Shown piece by piece: positions 7,438 through 14,891 of a DNA stretch of 16,336 nt (positions within the stretch are counted from its first letter, which is position 1; each line of letters opens with the position of its first letter). The DNA comes from Gammaproteobacteria bacterium UBA4475 (GTDB lineage: Bacteria; Pseudomonadota; Gammaproteobacteria; Pseudomonadales; Azotimanducaceae): positions 1 through 16,336 of the forward strand of contig DGOD01000222.1 of NCBI GenBank assembly GCA_002389265.1, in the 5' to 3' direction. The notes below the pieces were generated by a model. It was not told the origin of the DNA and did no database searches. It saw only the letters and a list, made by a program, of their open reading frames with translations. Both the position numbers and the translations under genes were made by a program.

Positions 7438-9768
7438 ATGACAAAAAGTCGGCTCGGAGCGTGGTTGGGAAGAGGCCTTTATCTAGGACTTATTTCTGCT
7501 AGTGCCAGCGCTAGCACCGGTGTGTTTGCGCAGGGCGCTTTGGAAGAAGTGGTGGTTTCTGCTACGCGTCGGGCAGAGAGTATTCAAGATGTTCCGATTT
7601 CCGTTGCTGCGGTGAGCGGCGACACGATTCAGGATCTTGGCATTATGGATATGGAACAGCTGTCATTGCTGATTCCAAACTTTGAAATTAACAGCGCTTC
7701 TATTCTGCCAAACCTTTATATCCGTGGGCTGGGCTCGGGTGCTAGCCACTCGATCGAGCAGTCTGTTGGCCGCTTTGTTGATGACGTCTACATCGGCCGC
7801 GCCGCGATTAATCTCCATGGGTTTATGGATCTCGCTGGTGTGGAAGTGTTACGGGGGCCTCAGGGCACTTTGTTTGGGAAAAACACCGTAGCTGGGGCCT
7901 TGATAATGCATACCGCTAAGCCGACTTCCGAATTTGAAGCAGGCTTTACGGCATCTGCCAGTACTTATGAAACGACGGGTGGCAACAACGACGTCGAGGG
8001 CTACATCTCAGGGCCTCTAACCGATAATCTTGGAGCGCGCCTTGCTGTTCGCTACCGCGACGCCGACGGGTTCTATGAGAACAGACTGGTTGGCCCTGGC
8101 GGACCTAACCGTGACGAGAGCATGTTTAGGCTGAGTTTTGCCTGGACGCCCACAGATCGAACACGAGTAGACCTAAAACTCGAGCACGCCGAGTTTGATG
8201 AAGACGGCGCAGATACCGCCGAATGGAATGATGCTGGCGGCCCGCCATTGTTTGTTTATCAAACACATTCGCCCGATTTCACTCCGGAATTAGATTGGAT
8301 CTACGACGTTGATTGTACTGATGTGGTCGCTAATCGCGATACGACAGGAGATGGCGCGGCAGACACCGCGTTTAATACGGGATCATTTTGTCCAAGTCGA
8401 GATCAGGAGAGCCAGAACATAACGCTGCGGGTAGAGCATGACTTTGAAGCGGGCACTTTGACTTCCGTCACGGCGTTTCAGACCTATGATTACCAGCACA
8501 ATTTCTTGGGCCTTGATATGGGTCTAGCTAGTGGCTTTCGGGCTCGAAGAAACGAAGACTACGAGGGATTCACTCAGGAATTTCGATTTGCCTCGACACC
8601 CACCGATACCATGGACTACATCTTTGGCGCGTATTTTGAAGATTCGGAGCTGAAGCGGTTCCAGAATTCGAGCCTTAATCTGTCCACGGTGTTTCTTGAT
8701 CCCGGTGGTTTATACATGGATCGGTACGAGCCGTGGAATCAGGATACCCAAACCGTTGCGGGCTTTGGCCAGGTTCGTTGGCAGGTTTCTAACGACATCT
8801 CGCTTATCCTCGGCGGTCGCTACGCCCGCGAAGAAAAGGATTTTGCGTTCGAGCGCTACTTTGCCGAGTACCAGACCAACAACCGCCTAGATATTCCAGG
8901 AGGCCCTGGGGGCCCTCCCTTGGTTGCCTCGGATAGTCGCAGCGAGAGCAAGTTTACAGGTGCTGTGACGCTGCAGTGGGACGTCAGTGATAGCGCGATG
9001 CTCTATGCGAACTACTCACAAGGGCATAAGACCGGTGGCTTCAGTGATCGAATCGAGGGGCCTGAAGCAAATTTTGAGTATGACGATGAAAACGTGGACT
9101 CTTTTGAAGTCGGGGCGAAGGCCTCGCTACTTGATGGGGCTCTGGCGCTGAACGTAGCACTTTACCGAATAGATATTGAGGGGCTGCAGCTTTCCACGCA
9201 GATACCGGGTGAGATACCCGCATTTTCGGTTTCAAATGCCGCGGATTCCACCAGTCAGGGTATCGAATTTGACTCGACATGGGCCCTCAACAGCGTATGG
9301 ACTCTGGGGGCGAACTTTGCCTACACCGACGCCGAGTACGACTCTTTCCCCGGTGCAGAGTGTTATCCAGGTACTCCAGTGGTTCCAGACGCTGAGACTG
9401 GGACCTGTAACCTAGCGGGTTTGCCACTCATTTTCGCACCTGAGGTGAAAGCTGCGCTGTTCGCGGATTTTCAGGTTGATGATGTCTTTGCGGGGTGGGG
9501 TGTCGGGGGGCGACTCGATATTTCTTACTCCGACGACTTTTACACGGACATCTCTTACCAAGATAACGTACTAACCGAGTCGTTCACGCTCTATAACGCC
9601 GTGCTGCGCTTGGTTTCTCCTTCCGAGAACTGGACCGTCTCCCTCATAGGAAAGAATCTTAGCAACGAGGATTATTGCGCATGGTGCATTCCCTCGGGTC
9701 CTAACATCCTAGCGGCCATGAACCCTCCCAGAGAGATTGCTATTCAGTTCCGAGCTAGATTCGACTGA
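7438..9768 (+). CDS. TonB-dependent outer-membrane receptor
   Basis: Outer-membrane TonB-dependent receptor, 776 residues, full length. Residues 1-32 look like a Sec signal peptide ending FAQ. The TonB-box-like stretch EEVVVSATRR follows at 36-45, then the plug domain, including VEVLRGPQGTLFGKNTVAGA at 135-154, then a 22-strand barrel ending in aromatic-rich strands and FRARFD. Extracellular loops contain Cys pairs, such as YCAWC near the C-terminus. It imports a substrate at the cost of TonB energy. It is the first gene of a run of six with short gaps, which suggests it takes up the compound processed by the GST-SDR-ALDH enzymes rather than iron; no siderophore genes are nearby. Substrate specificity cannot be read directly. 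Confidence 0.93.
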   Translation: MTKSRLGAWLGRGLYLGLISASASASTGVFAQGALEEVVVSATRRAESIQDVPISVAAVSGDTIQDLGIMDMEQLSLLIPNFEINSASILPNLYIRGLGSGASHSIEQSVGRFVDDVYIGRAAINLHGFMDLAGVEVLRGPQGTLFGKNTVAGALIMHTAKPTSEFEAGFTASASTYETTGGNNDVEGYISGPLTDNLGARLAVRYRDADGFYENRLVGPGGPNRDESMFRLSFAWTPTDRTRVDLKLEHAEFDEDGADTAEWNDAGGPPLFVYQTHSPDFTPELDWIYDVDCTDVVANRDTTGDGAADTAFNTGSFCPSRDQESQNITLRVEHDFEAGTLTSVTAFQTYDYQHNFLGLDMGLASGFRARRNEDYEGFTQEFRFASTPTDTMDYIFGAYFEDSELKRFQNSSLNLSTVFLDPGGLYMDRYEPWNQDTQTVAGFGQVRWQVSNDISLILGGRYAREEKDFAFERYFAEYQTNNRLDIPGGPGGPPLVASDSRSESKFTGAVTLQWDVSDSAMLYANYSQGHKTGGFSDRIEGPEANFEYDDENVDSFEVGAKASLLDGALALNVALYRIDIEGLQLSTQIPGEIPAFSVSNAADSTSQGIEFDSTWALNSVWTLGANFAYTDAEYDSFPGAECYPGTPVVPDAETGTCNLAGLPLIFAPEVKAALFADFQVDDVFAGWGVGGRLDISYSDDFYTDISYQDNVLTESFTLYNAVLRLVSPSENWTVSLIGKNLSNEDYCAWCIPSGPNILAAMNPPREIAIQFRARFD

Positions 9769-9809
9769 GTCACGTCTGATTTTTTCTTAATGCCGGTAAG
9801 GATTAACTG

Positions 9810-10586
9810 ATGCCTGTTATTGTGCCAACCAATGAGGAGGTCCTGAGTTACGCGGGCCTCCATCTTTTCCACAGTGGTGTTTCGAACTGCTCCATGCGTG
9901 TCCGCATGGTGCTTGAGGAGAAAGGCCTCGAGTGGGAGAGCCACCACCTCAATATTCTCAAGAAGGAACACATAACGCCTGAATACTTCGGCATCAATCC
10001 TGCCGGGCTGGTTCCAACATTGGTTAATGATGGCGTGGTTATCATCGAATCTGATGACATTATCGACCATCTCGATGATGCCTTTCCTGAGCCTCCTCTG
10101 AAACCTTCAGATCCTCAGCAGCGGGAACAGATGTACTTCTGGCTTCGCAAGGCTGTCGAGATCCATGTCAAAGCTATCAAGACCTTCATCTATGACAGAA
10201 GGGTCGGTAAGAATATGGCTCAGAATCTTGAGGAAGAGGAGAAGTACCGCAGTCTGCAGACGAATCGGGAGCTTTTGGAGTTCCATCGCCGCAGCACTAC
10301 TACCGGTTTCTCCGCGGACGAGGTGAGTGCAGCAGAGGCAATCATCGATGACTGCTTTCAAACGCTGGATAGGGGTCTGGCAGAGAGTGAATGGATTGCT
10401 GGGGACGCCTTTTCTCTGGCGGACGTAGCGTGGCTGCCGCTGCAGTTTACGCTCGATCTGCTGGCAGGTTACTCATTTGACTCGTACGACAATATTGCCA
10501 AATGGGTCAAGCGTATCGAATCACGGCCCAGTTTCCAGAAGTCAGTAGTCGATTGGTTCCCACCTGAAATGCTGAGGAGTAAATAG
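9810..10586 (+). CDS. Glutathione S-transferase family protein (first of tandem pair)
   Basis: Cytosolic GST, 258 residues, somewhat longer than a typical bacterial GST (about 200-220) because of an insertion between the thioredoxin-like domain (about 16-95) and the helical C-terminal domain. The active-site region is SNCSMRVR at 25-32, with S25 and C27 in an S-x-C arrangement like maleylacetoacetate isomerases and tetrachlorohydroquinone dehalogenase. The cis-proline is P69 in NPAGLVPTLV; glutathione-binding E80-S81 follows. GDAFSLADVAWLP in the C-terminal domain is the usual N-capping motif. Likely roles are glutathione-dependent ether cleavage, thioether lysis, isomerisation or reductive dehalogenation of an aromatic substrate. 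AAGGA upstream of the ATG supports the start. Its stop overlaps the start of the next GST. Confidence 0.88.
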   Translation: MPVIVPTNEEVLSYAGLHLFHSGVSNCSMRVRMVLEEKGLEWESHHLNILKKEHITPEYFGINPAGLVPTLVNDGVVIIESDDIIDHLDDAFPEPPLKPSDPQQREQMYFWLRKAVEIHVKAIKTFIYDRRVGKNMAQNLEEEEKYRSLQTNRELLEFHRRSTTTGFSADEVSAAEAIIDDCFQTLDRGLAESEWIAGDAFSLADVAWLPLQFTLDLLAGYSFDSYDNIAKWVKRIESRPSFQKSVVDWFPPEMLRSK

Positions 10587-10588
10587 TG
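10574..10588 (+). promoter_or_regulatory. Overlapping stop/start TAGTG with internal ribosome binding site
   Basis: GAGGAG at 10574-10579 lies inside the end of the first GST gene. The stop TAG (10584-10586) shares its G with the GTG start (10586-10588) of the second GST gene. This points to translational coupling and roughly matched amounts of the two GSTs. Confidence 0.6.
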
Positions 10589-11392
10589 CTGGAGCTTTAT
10601 CATCACGGATCATCTGTGTGTGCCGCTAAGGTGCGGTTTGCGCTGGCTGAAAAGGGGGTTGGGGTCGATCAATCTCACTACATCGATATTCTTGCCGGCG
10701 AGCAGTTCACTGATGAGTATCGGGCCATCAACCCTAAAGCGGTGGTGCCATCGCTGGTTCATGACGGCAAGATTCTGAATGAGTCCACGGTAATATGTGA
10801 ATATATTGACGACGAATTCTCCGGGCCAGATCTGATTCCATCTGATGCCTATGGTCGCGCACAGATGCGCATGTGGACCAAGGCTGTCGATGAGCAGCTC
10901 CATCCTGCCTGTGGCGAGCTCACCTTCGTTTGCTGCCATCGCCATATTGTTCTTCGTTTGCCGCCCGAGAAGCTGGAAGAGTTTCTAGAAAGCACCCCGG
11001 ATCAGTCTGTCACCTCGAAGTGGAAGGCGCGTAAACAGGAAATCGTTCGCGAGGGTTTCAGTGCGCCCGGCATAGGCGACACCATTGGGTTGTATTACGA
11101 CTATCTGGTGAAGATGAACGAAGTGTTGTTACAACAAAAATGGCTAGCCGGAGATGGCTTTTCGCTTGCCGATATCGGCTTGGCCCCCTACGTGAATCGT
11201 CTCGATATGCTAAGCATGTCGGGCATGTGGTCCGGACGCCTGCTAGGGGTTGAGCGCTGGTTCTCTGCCATCAAGGCTCGGCCTCGTTTCAAGGAGGTAT
11301 TTCTCGACTGGTGTCCTGAAGAACTCACGGATGACCTTAAAGAATTTGGCACGCAGAGCTGGCCTGAAGTGAAAACAATCATCGGGCTATAG
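10586..11392 (+). CDS. Glutathione S-transferase, LigF-like (beta-etherase type)
   Basis: Cytosolic GST of 268 residues. From recalled sequence it resembles LigF, the glutathione-dependent beta-aryl-etherase of Sphingobium, in length and in several places: ESTVICEYIDDEF at 66-78, MRMWTKAVDE near 96, and the SKWKARKQEIVREGF insert corresponding to the LigF LKWRRARNGF segment. The active-site region is HGSSVCAAKVR at 7-17 with S10 and C12; cis-Pro is P55; E66-S67 bind glutathione. GDGFSLADIGLAPY is the C-terminal capping motif. LigF-type enzymes attack an alpha-keto beta-aryl ether with glutathione, releasing a phenol and a glutathione thioether. Whether this protein does so is inference; other GST chemistry is possible. 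The start is GTG at 10586. Confidence 0.82.
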   Translation: MLELYHHGSSVCAAKVRFALAEKGVGVDQSHYIDILAGEQFTDEYRAINPKAVVPSLVHDGKILNESTVICEYIDDEFSGPDLIPSDAYGRAQMRMWTKAVDEQLHPACGELTFVCCHRHIVLRLPPEKLEEFLESTPDQSVTSKWKARKQEIVREGFSAPGIGDTIGLYYDYLVKMNEVLLQQKWLAGDGFSLADIGLAPYVNRLDMLSMSGMWSGRLLGVERWFSAIKARPRFKEVFLDWCPEELTDDLKEFGTQSWPEVKTIIGL

Positions 11393-11411
11393 AGGTGAGG
11401 ACTATTTAATT

Positions 11412-12167
11412 ATGGATAGACTGAAGGACAAAGTTGCCGTAGTGACCGGCGCTGCTCAGGGAATCGGAGCGGCCTATGCGAAAGGGCTGGCATCACAGGG
11501 CGCACTTGTCGTCGTATGTGATCTTGCCGATACCTCATCAGTAGTTGATGAGATCAACGGAGAGGGCGGTTCAGCGATGGGTGTCAGCGCTGATGTCACT
11601 GACGACGACTCACTGAAAAACCTGGTAGCCGAGGTTGAGGGGCACTTTGGGCCCATCGAAATTTTGATCAACAACGCTGCGATCTTTGCATCCATCCAAT
11701 TTAAACCGTTTACTGAGCTAAGTAACGAAGAGTGGGATGCGGTAATGAGGGTGAACGCACGTGGGCCGTTTCAGGCCACCAAGGCGATGCTTCCCAGTAT
11801 GCAGAAGAACGGCCGTGGCAAGATCATTAACATCTCATCTGGCACGTTCCTGCGAGGGGCGCCTATGTTCTGCCATTACGTGGCCTCTAAAGGTGCTGTG
11901 GTGGGCCAAACACGAGCCCTATCGCGAGAGCTCGCGGCCAGTAACGTCTATGTGAACTGTATTATGGTCGGACTCACGGAGAGTGAAGGCGTGGCGGCGA
12001 GTAAGCAATATGATATGGCGCGCTCGGCGAACGAGAATATGCGTGCGTTCCAGCGCGATATGATGCCGGACGATCTGTTGGGAACTGTCTACTTTCTTGC
12101 CAGTGAAGACAGCGATTTTATTTCTGGTCAGTGCATCAATGTGGATGGTGGCGCGCTGAACTACTGA
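11412..12167 (+). CDS. Short-chain dehydrogenase/reductase, classical SDR
   Basis: Classical SDR of 251 residues. TGAAQGIG at 12-19 is the dinucleotide-binding motif; D37 at the end of the second strand favours NAD(H) over NADP(H). NNAA is at 87-90, and the catalytic residues are N115, S143, Y156 and K160 (YVASK). The C-terminal SGQCINVDGG is typical of the FabG-like group. It oxidises an alcohol or reduces a ketone. In lignin beta-ether pathways a C-alpha dehydrogenase SDR (LigD, LigL, LigN) must oxidise the benzylic alcohol before the GST can act, and this enzyme could fill that place, though it is shorter than LigD-type enzymes and the assignment is only contextual. It starts 19 bases after the second GST, with GAGG/AGGA sequences upstream. 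Confidence 0.9.
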   Translation: MDRLKDKVAVVTGAAQGIGAAYAKGLASQGALVVVCDLADTSSVVDEINGEGGSAMGVSADVTDDDSLKNLVAEVEGHFGPIEILINNAAIFASIQFKPFTELSNEEWDAVMRVNARGPFQATKAMLPSMQKNGRGKIINISSGTFLRGAPMFCHYVASKGAVVGQTRALSRELAASNVYVNCIMVGLTESEGVAASKQYDMARSANENMRAFQRDMMPDDLLGTVYFLASEDSDFISGQCINVDGGALNY

Positions 12168-12192
12168 AACAGTCAGCAGTGGAGCTCAGAGC

Positions 12193-13635
12193 GTGACGAC
12201 AGACGATCAGCAAGCCCTAGGACACTGGATCAACGGTGAGCATTGTACCTCGGCCGGAGGTGCGACTTTTACCGTATTCAATCCCAGCGATGACAGCCCA
12301 TTTTCGGTGGTGGCCGAGGGATCAGCGGTAGAGATGGATCTTGCGGTCCAGGCTGCTCATGACGCCTTTCAGACATACCGACATACGTCGGTGAACGAGC
12401 GAGAACGCTGGCTGGCTAATGCGGCCGCAATGCTGGAGGAGCGAAAAGCAGAATTTGTCGATTTGTTGATAGACGAAGCGGGTTCCACTATTTCCAAAGC
12501 GCAATTTGAAACGGGCAAAGCGGTGAGCTTTATTCGTGCTGCCATTGGCATGGTAAGACAGGTAAGCGGCAAGACGTTGCCCAGTGATTATCCGGGCCGG
12601 ATTAGCCTGACCTGGCGTGAGCCCCGCGGTGTGGTTGCTGTCATTACGCCCTTCAATGTTCCGCTCATCAAAGCGAGTCGCCTTTGTGCCAACGCGCTGG
12701 CAACGGGTAGTACTGTGGTAATGCTCCCTTCGGAGCACACGCCGGTGATCGCACTTAAGTTTGCGGAATTACTCTCAGAGGCTGGTTTCCCTGACGGTGC
12801 AGTCAATGTTGTAGCGGGCGACGGCTACACGATCGGCGACTCCCTGGTGACCCACCCGCTGGTGAGGTCAGTAACCTTTACTGGTTCTACAGTAGTGGGG
12901 AAACACATCCAGCAGTTGTGTGCACGCGATAACAAGCATGTGACGCTGGAGCTGGGCGGCAAGAATCCTCTGGTGATTTTGAACGATGCAACGCTATCAG
13001 ATGCCGTGCAAGGCGCGGTGCGCGGTATGTTTATGCATCAGGGGCAGGCCTGCATCAGTTCAAGTCGGATCTATGTGCAGAAGGGCATATACCCCGAATT
13101 TATCAAAGCGTACACAGGCGCCGTGTCCAAGCTGGGTGTGGGTGATCTGCGTGACCCCGCGACGATTATTGGGCCGATTATCAGCGATCGGCAGCGCGAA
13201 CGGATCAAGCGGCACATCAGGGATGCGCAGGACAAAGGTGCGAATATCGTGGTCGGTGGAGACTGGGAGGGCAATCGCTGCCACCCTACGGTTTTAACCA
13301 ATGTGACAGAGGACATGGAATGTCACGCAGAAGAGACTTTTGGTCCTGTGGTCAGTGTCTATCAGGTCGAAGATTTGGATGAAGGTCTCGTCGCGGCCAA
13401 TAACTCTCGCTACGGATTGAGTTCCGCGATTTATACGAATGACTTTAATAGCGCGCTGCGCTACGCGCGCGCTATTGAGTCGGGCATGGTCCATGTGAAT
13501 GGGCCCTCTGTGACTGATGAAGCTCATGTGCCTTTCGGGGGTGTTGGTGACAGCGGCTTTGGGCGAGAGGGTACGGAAGCCGATATCGACGCACTCACGG
13601 AGCTGAAGTGGGTAACCATGCAGACGAAGACTTAG
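12193..13635 (+). CDS. NAD(P)-dependent aldehyde dehydrogenase, vanillin/salicylaldehyde type
   Basis: ALDH-superfamily enzyme of 480 residues. Catalytic features are intact: N155 in TPFNVP, FTGSTVVG at 229-236, general base E253 in LELGGKNP, and nucleophile C287 in GQACISS. The C-terminal GREGTEADIDALTELKWVT resembles vanillin, benzaldehyde and salicylaldehyde dehydrogenases, so an aromatic aldehyde is the likely substrate, oxidised to its acid in the cytoplasm. One oddity: the lysine that normally contacts the cofactor ribose or phosphate in the (K)PSE motif is Leu here (L178, codon CTC at 12724-12726). GTG start at 12193 with GGAG at 12181-12184, eight bases away. It lies 25 bases after the SDR gene, probably in the same operon. 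Confidence 0.9.
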   Translation: MTTDDQQALGHWINGEHCTSAGGATFTVFNPSDDSPFSVVAEGSAVEMDLAVQAAHDAFQTYRHTSVNERERWLANAAAMLEERKAEFVDLLIDEAGSTISKAQFETGKAVSFIRAAIGMVRQVSGKTLPSDYPGRISLTWREPRGVVAVITPFNVPLIKASRLCANALATGSTVVMLPSEHTPVIALKFAELLSEAGFPDGAVNVVAGDGYTIGDSLVTHPLVRSVTFTGSTVVGKHIQQLCARDNKHVTLELGGKNPLVILNDATLSDAVQGAVRGMFMHQGQACISSSRIYVQKGIYPEFIKAYTGAVSKLGVGDLRDPATIIGPIISDRQRERIKRHIRDAQDKGANIVVGGDWEGNRCHPTVLTNVTEDMECHAEETFGPVVSVYQVEDLDEGLVAANNSRYGLSSAIYTNDFNSALRYARAIESGMVHVNGPSVTDEAHVPFGGVGDSGFGREGTEADIDALTELKWVTMQTKT

Positions 13636-13644
13636 GTTACACGC

Positions 13645-14169
13645 ATGGAGACCTGGCGCCGTACCGGAGGTGAAATTCCTGAATTCGAGGTCAACCTGCT
13701 TGCTGGCGGAGTATGGCGCAGTCGAGAGGTGGTGGCAGCAGGGCGCTTTACCTTACTGAACGTTTATCGCGGTAAGTGGTGTCACCAGTGCGCACGTCAC
13801 CTGAAGGAATTGGACCTACTGGTTCCCGAGTTTGCGAATCGCGGTGTAGCCGTGGTGGCTGTAAGTGCTGACACCCGGGAGCGCGCGTTAGAATTTTACA
13901 AAAAACTAGATCTCCAAAGTCTTCGGGTGGGCTACGAAATGCCGATCGATAAAGCGCGAGAGCTCGGGGTGTTTGTGTCCTCAAAAGCGAAAGAAGAAGA
14001 GATGTCTCTTTTTTGTGAGCCTGCGCATTTTCTGATCGGTACTAATCACAAGGTGTTCGCGTCGTGGATTTCCTCTTGTGCATTCGCCCGAGCCAAGCCT
14101 CAGGGCATCCTAGAATATGTGGACTTTATCGGCGATAAGGTGAATAAGGTCCCTCGGGGCTCTGCTTGA
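13645..14169 (+). CDS. AhpC/TSA-like redoxin with CXXC motif
   Basis: Thioredoxin-fold protein of 174 residues of the AhpC/TSA (redoxin) group. The pattern NVYRGKWCHQC at 39-49 matches the YRGxWCxxC of peroxiredoxin-like proteins; C46 would be the peroxidatic or attacking Cys and C49 the resolving Cys. VVAVSADTRERALEF and a later EPAHFLIG, the usual position of the cis-Pro region, complete the fold. There is no signal peptide, so it is cytoplasmic. It starts nine bases after the ALDH stop and is the last gene of the run. Linkage with two GSTs suggests reduction of glutathione mixed disulfides, or protection against quinones or peroxide made during catabolism. That role is inference. Confidence 0.8.
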   Translation: METWRRTGGEIPEFEVNLLAGGVWRSREVVAAGRFTLLNVYRGKWCHQCARHLKELDLLVPEFANRGVAVVAVSADTRERALEFYKKLDLQSLRVGYEMPIDKARELGVFVSSKAKEEEMSLFCEPAHFLIGTNHKVFASWISSCAFARAKPQGILEYVDFIGDKVNKVPRGSA

Positions 14170-14250
14170 GGCCGTTGGCACGACGGGTGACTAGCACGAC
14201 CGCAAATAGCCTCGAATGGACGGAGCGCCCATGTAGCGCAGGCTCTGTGA

Positions 14251-14279
14251 AAAAGAATTTGACGCTCTTCTCCGCGTCA
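14251..14279 (-). terminator. Weak candidate intrinsic terminator for the small minus-strand gene
   Basis: TGACGC (14260-14265) and GCGTCA (14274-14279) form a 6-bp stem with an 8-base loop. Read on the minus strand, the stem begins at the gene's stop codon and is followed by AAATTCTTTTT. The stem is short and the T-run is interrupted, so termination may be inefficient. Confidence 0.35.
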
Positions 14280-14597
14280 GGCTTCTGTTTTAACTACTTT
14301 GCACCGCAGTTCGGGCAGCGCCTCAACTCTTGAGTCATCGCAGTAAAAGATTGCGTCGATCTGGTAATTCTCACATAAAGCCGGAAGCTCTGAAGGGTAG
14401 CGGAGCTGCGCATGTCCGAGCTGGCTGCGGTGACTCCATGGTTCCTCGTCAATGAAGAACAGCACGTCGTATTCGCCCTCGCTCTGTAGGCGGTTATAAA
14501 GTTTGTACTCCCGTGGTTCAGCACCCAAGATAATGGCGCGCCGGGGCTTGTATCTGAGACCCGCCAGCACGCTTAAAACCCTTCCAATCTGCTTCAT
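14277..14597 (-). CDS. Small Rossmann-like protein (CoA-binding/sugar-epimerase N-domain type)
   Basis: Protein of 106 residues from the ATG at 14597. I chose this start because GGGGGAG lies three bases upstream; an in-frame TTG at 14609 would add four residues but would sit on that ribosome binding site. RRAIILGAEPREYKLYNRL at 19-37 looks like a first beta-strand, a glycine turn and a helix; GEYDVLFFIDEEPW at 41-54 and YPSELPALCENYQIDAIFYC at 67-86 follow. This strand-helix order resembles the N-terminal nucleotide/CoA-binding domain of CapD/PglD-like sugar-modifying enzymes (VxGFIDDD...LPELIEKYxIDxVI), but here it stands alone with no catalytic domain. There is no signal peptide. No function can be assigned. 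It lies opposite to the GST operon and divergent from the second receptor. Confidence 0.6.
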   Translation of the reverse strand: MKQIGRVLSVLAGLRYKPRRAIILGAEPREYKLYNRLQSEGEYDVLFFIDEEPWSHRSQLGHAQLRYPSELPALCENYQIDAIFYCDDSRVEALPELRCKVVKTEA

Positions 14598-14609
14598 TGG
14601 CTCCCCCAA

Positions 14610-14839
14610 TCGGTTGTAAACCGTCGTCCAAGCAGCATGTCAGCGTTGAAATTATGCGCTCTTGTCTGAAATAGAAAGTTCACGATTCGAGAATAGTGAG
14701 GGCTCGTGGAAGGATATTATCAACAATATGCCTAACAATTAGAGTCGTCCTGAGACTTGGCTAAACCTTTAGAAGCGAGACCTCAATCCGTTCTCTACTG
14801 ATTGGAATGTTCCACGGTAGGGGATCAGGCGGGCACAAC
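14610..14839. other. Intergenic region upstream of the second receptor
   Basis: No gene is supported in this AT-rich stretch between the small minus-strand gene and the receptor at 14892. It contains an inverted repeat, ATATT-N6-AATAT, at 14714-14729 that could be a regulator site; nothing else stands out. Confidence 0.35.
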
Positions 14840-14872
14840 TTTTCGGCGAAAACTAAAGGCATATAGTATAAG
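14840..14872 (+). promoter_or_regulatory. Candidate operator and promoter of the second receptor gene
   Basis: A perfect inverted repeat, TTTTCG-G-CGAAAA, occupies 14840-14852. It lies just ahead of -10-like hexamers TATAGT (14862-14867) and TATAAG (14867-14872) and covers the place where a -35 box would be; no good -35 is present. The layout fits regulator-controlled transcription. AGGAG at 14878-14882, nine bases before the ATG, is a strong ribosome binding site. Confidence 0.45.
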
Positions 14873-14891
14873 AATAAAAGGAGACGGAGTC

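Noticed and set aside
9763..9787. Possible terminator after the first receptor (short GACT/AGTC repeat and a T-run)
   Set aside because: The repeat GACT-G-AGTC has no room for a loop and the T-run is ten bases further on, so a functional intrinsic terminator is not supported; the operon probably reads through.
9744..10070. 108-codon minus-strand open frame
   Set aside because: Antisense to the receptor end and the start of the first GST, both well supported.
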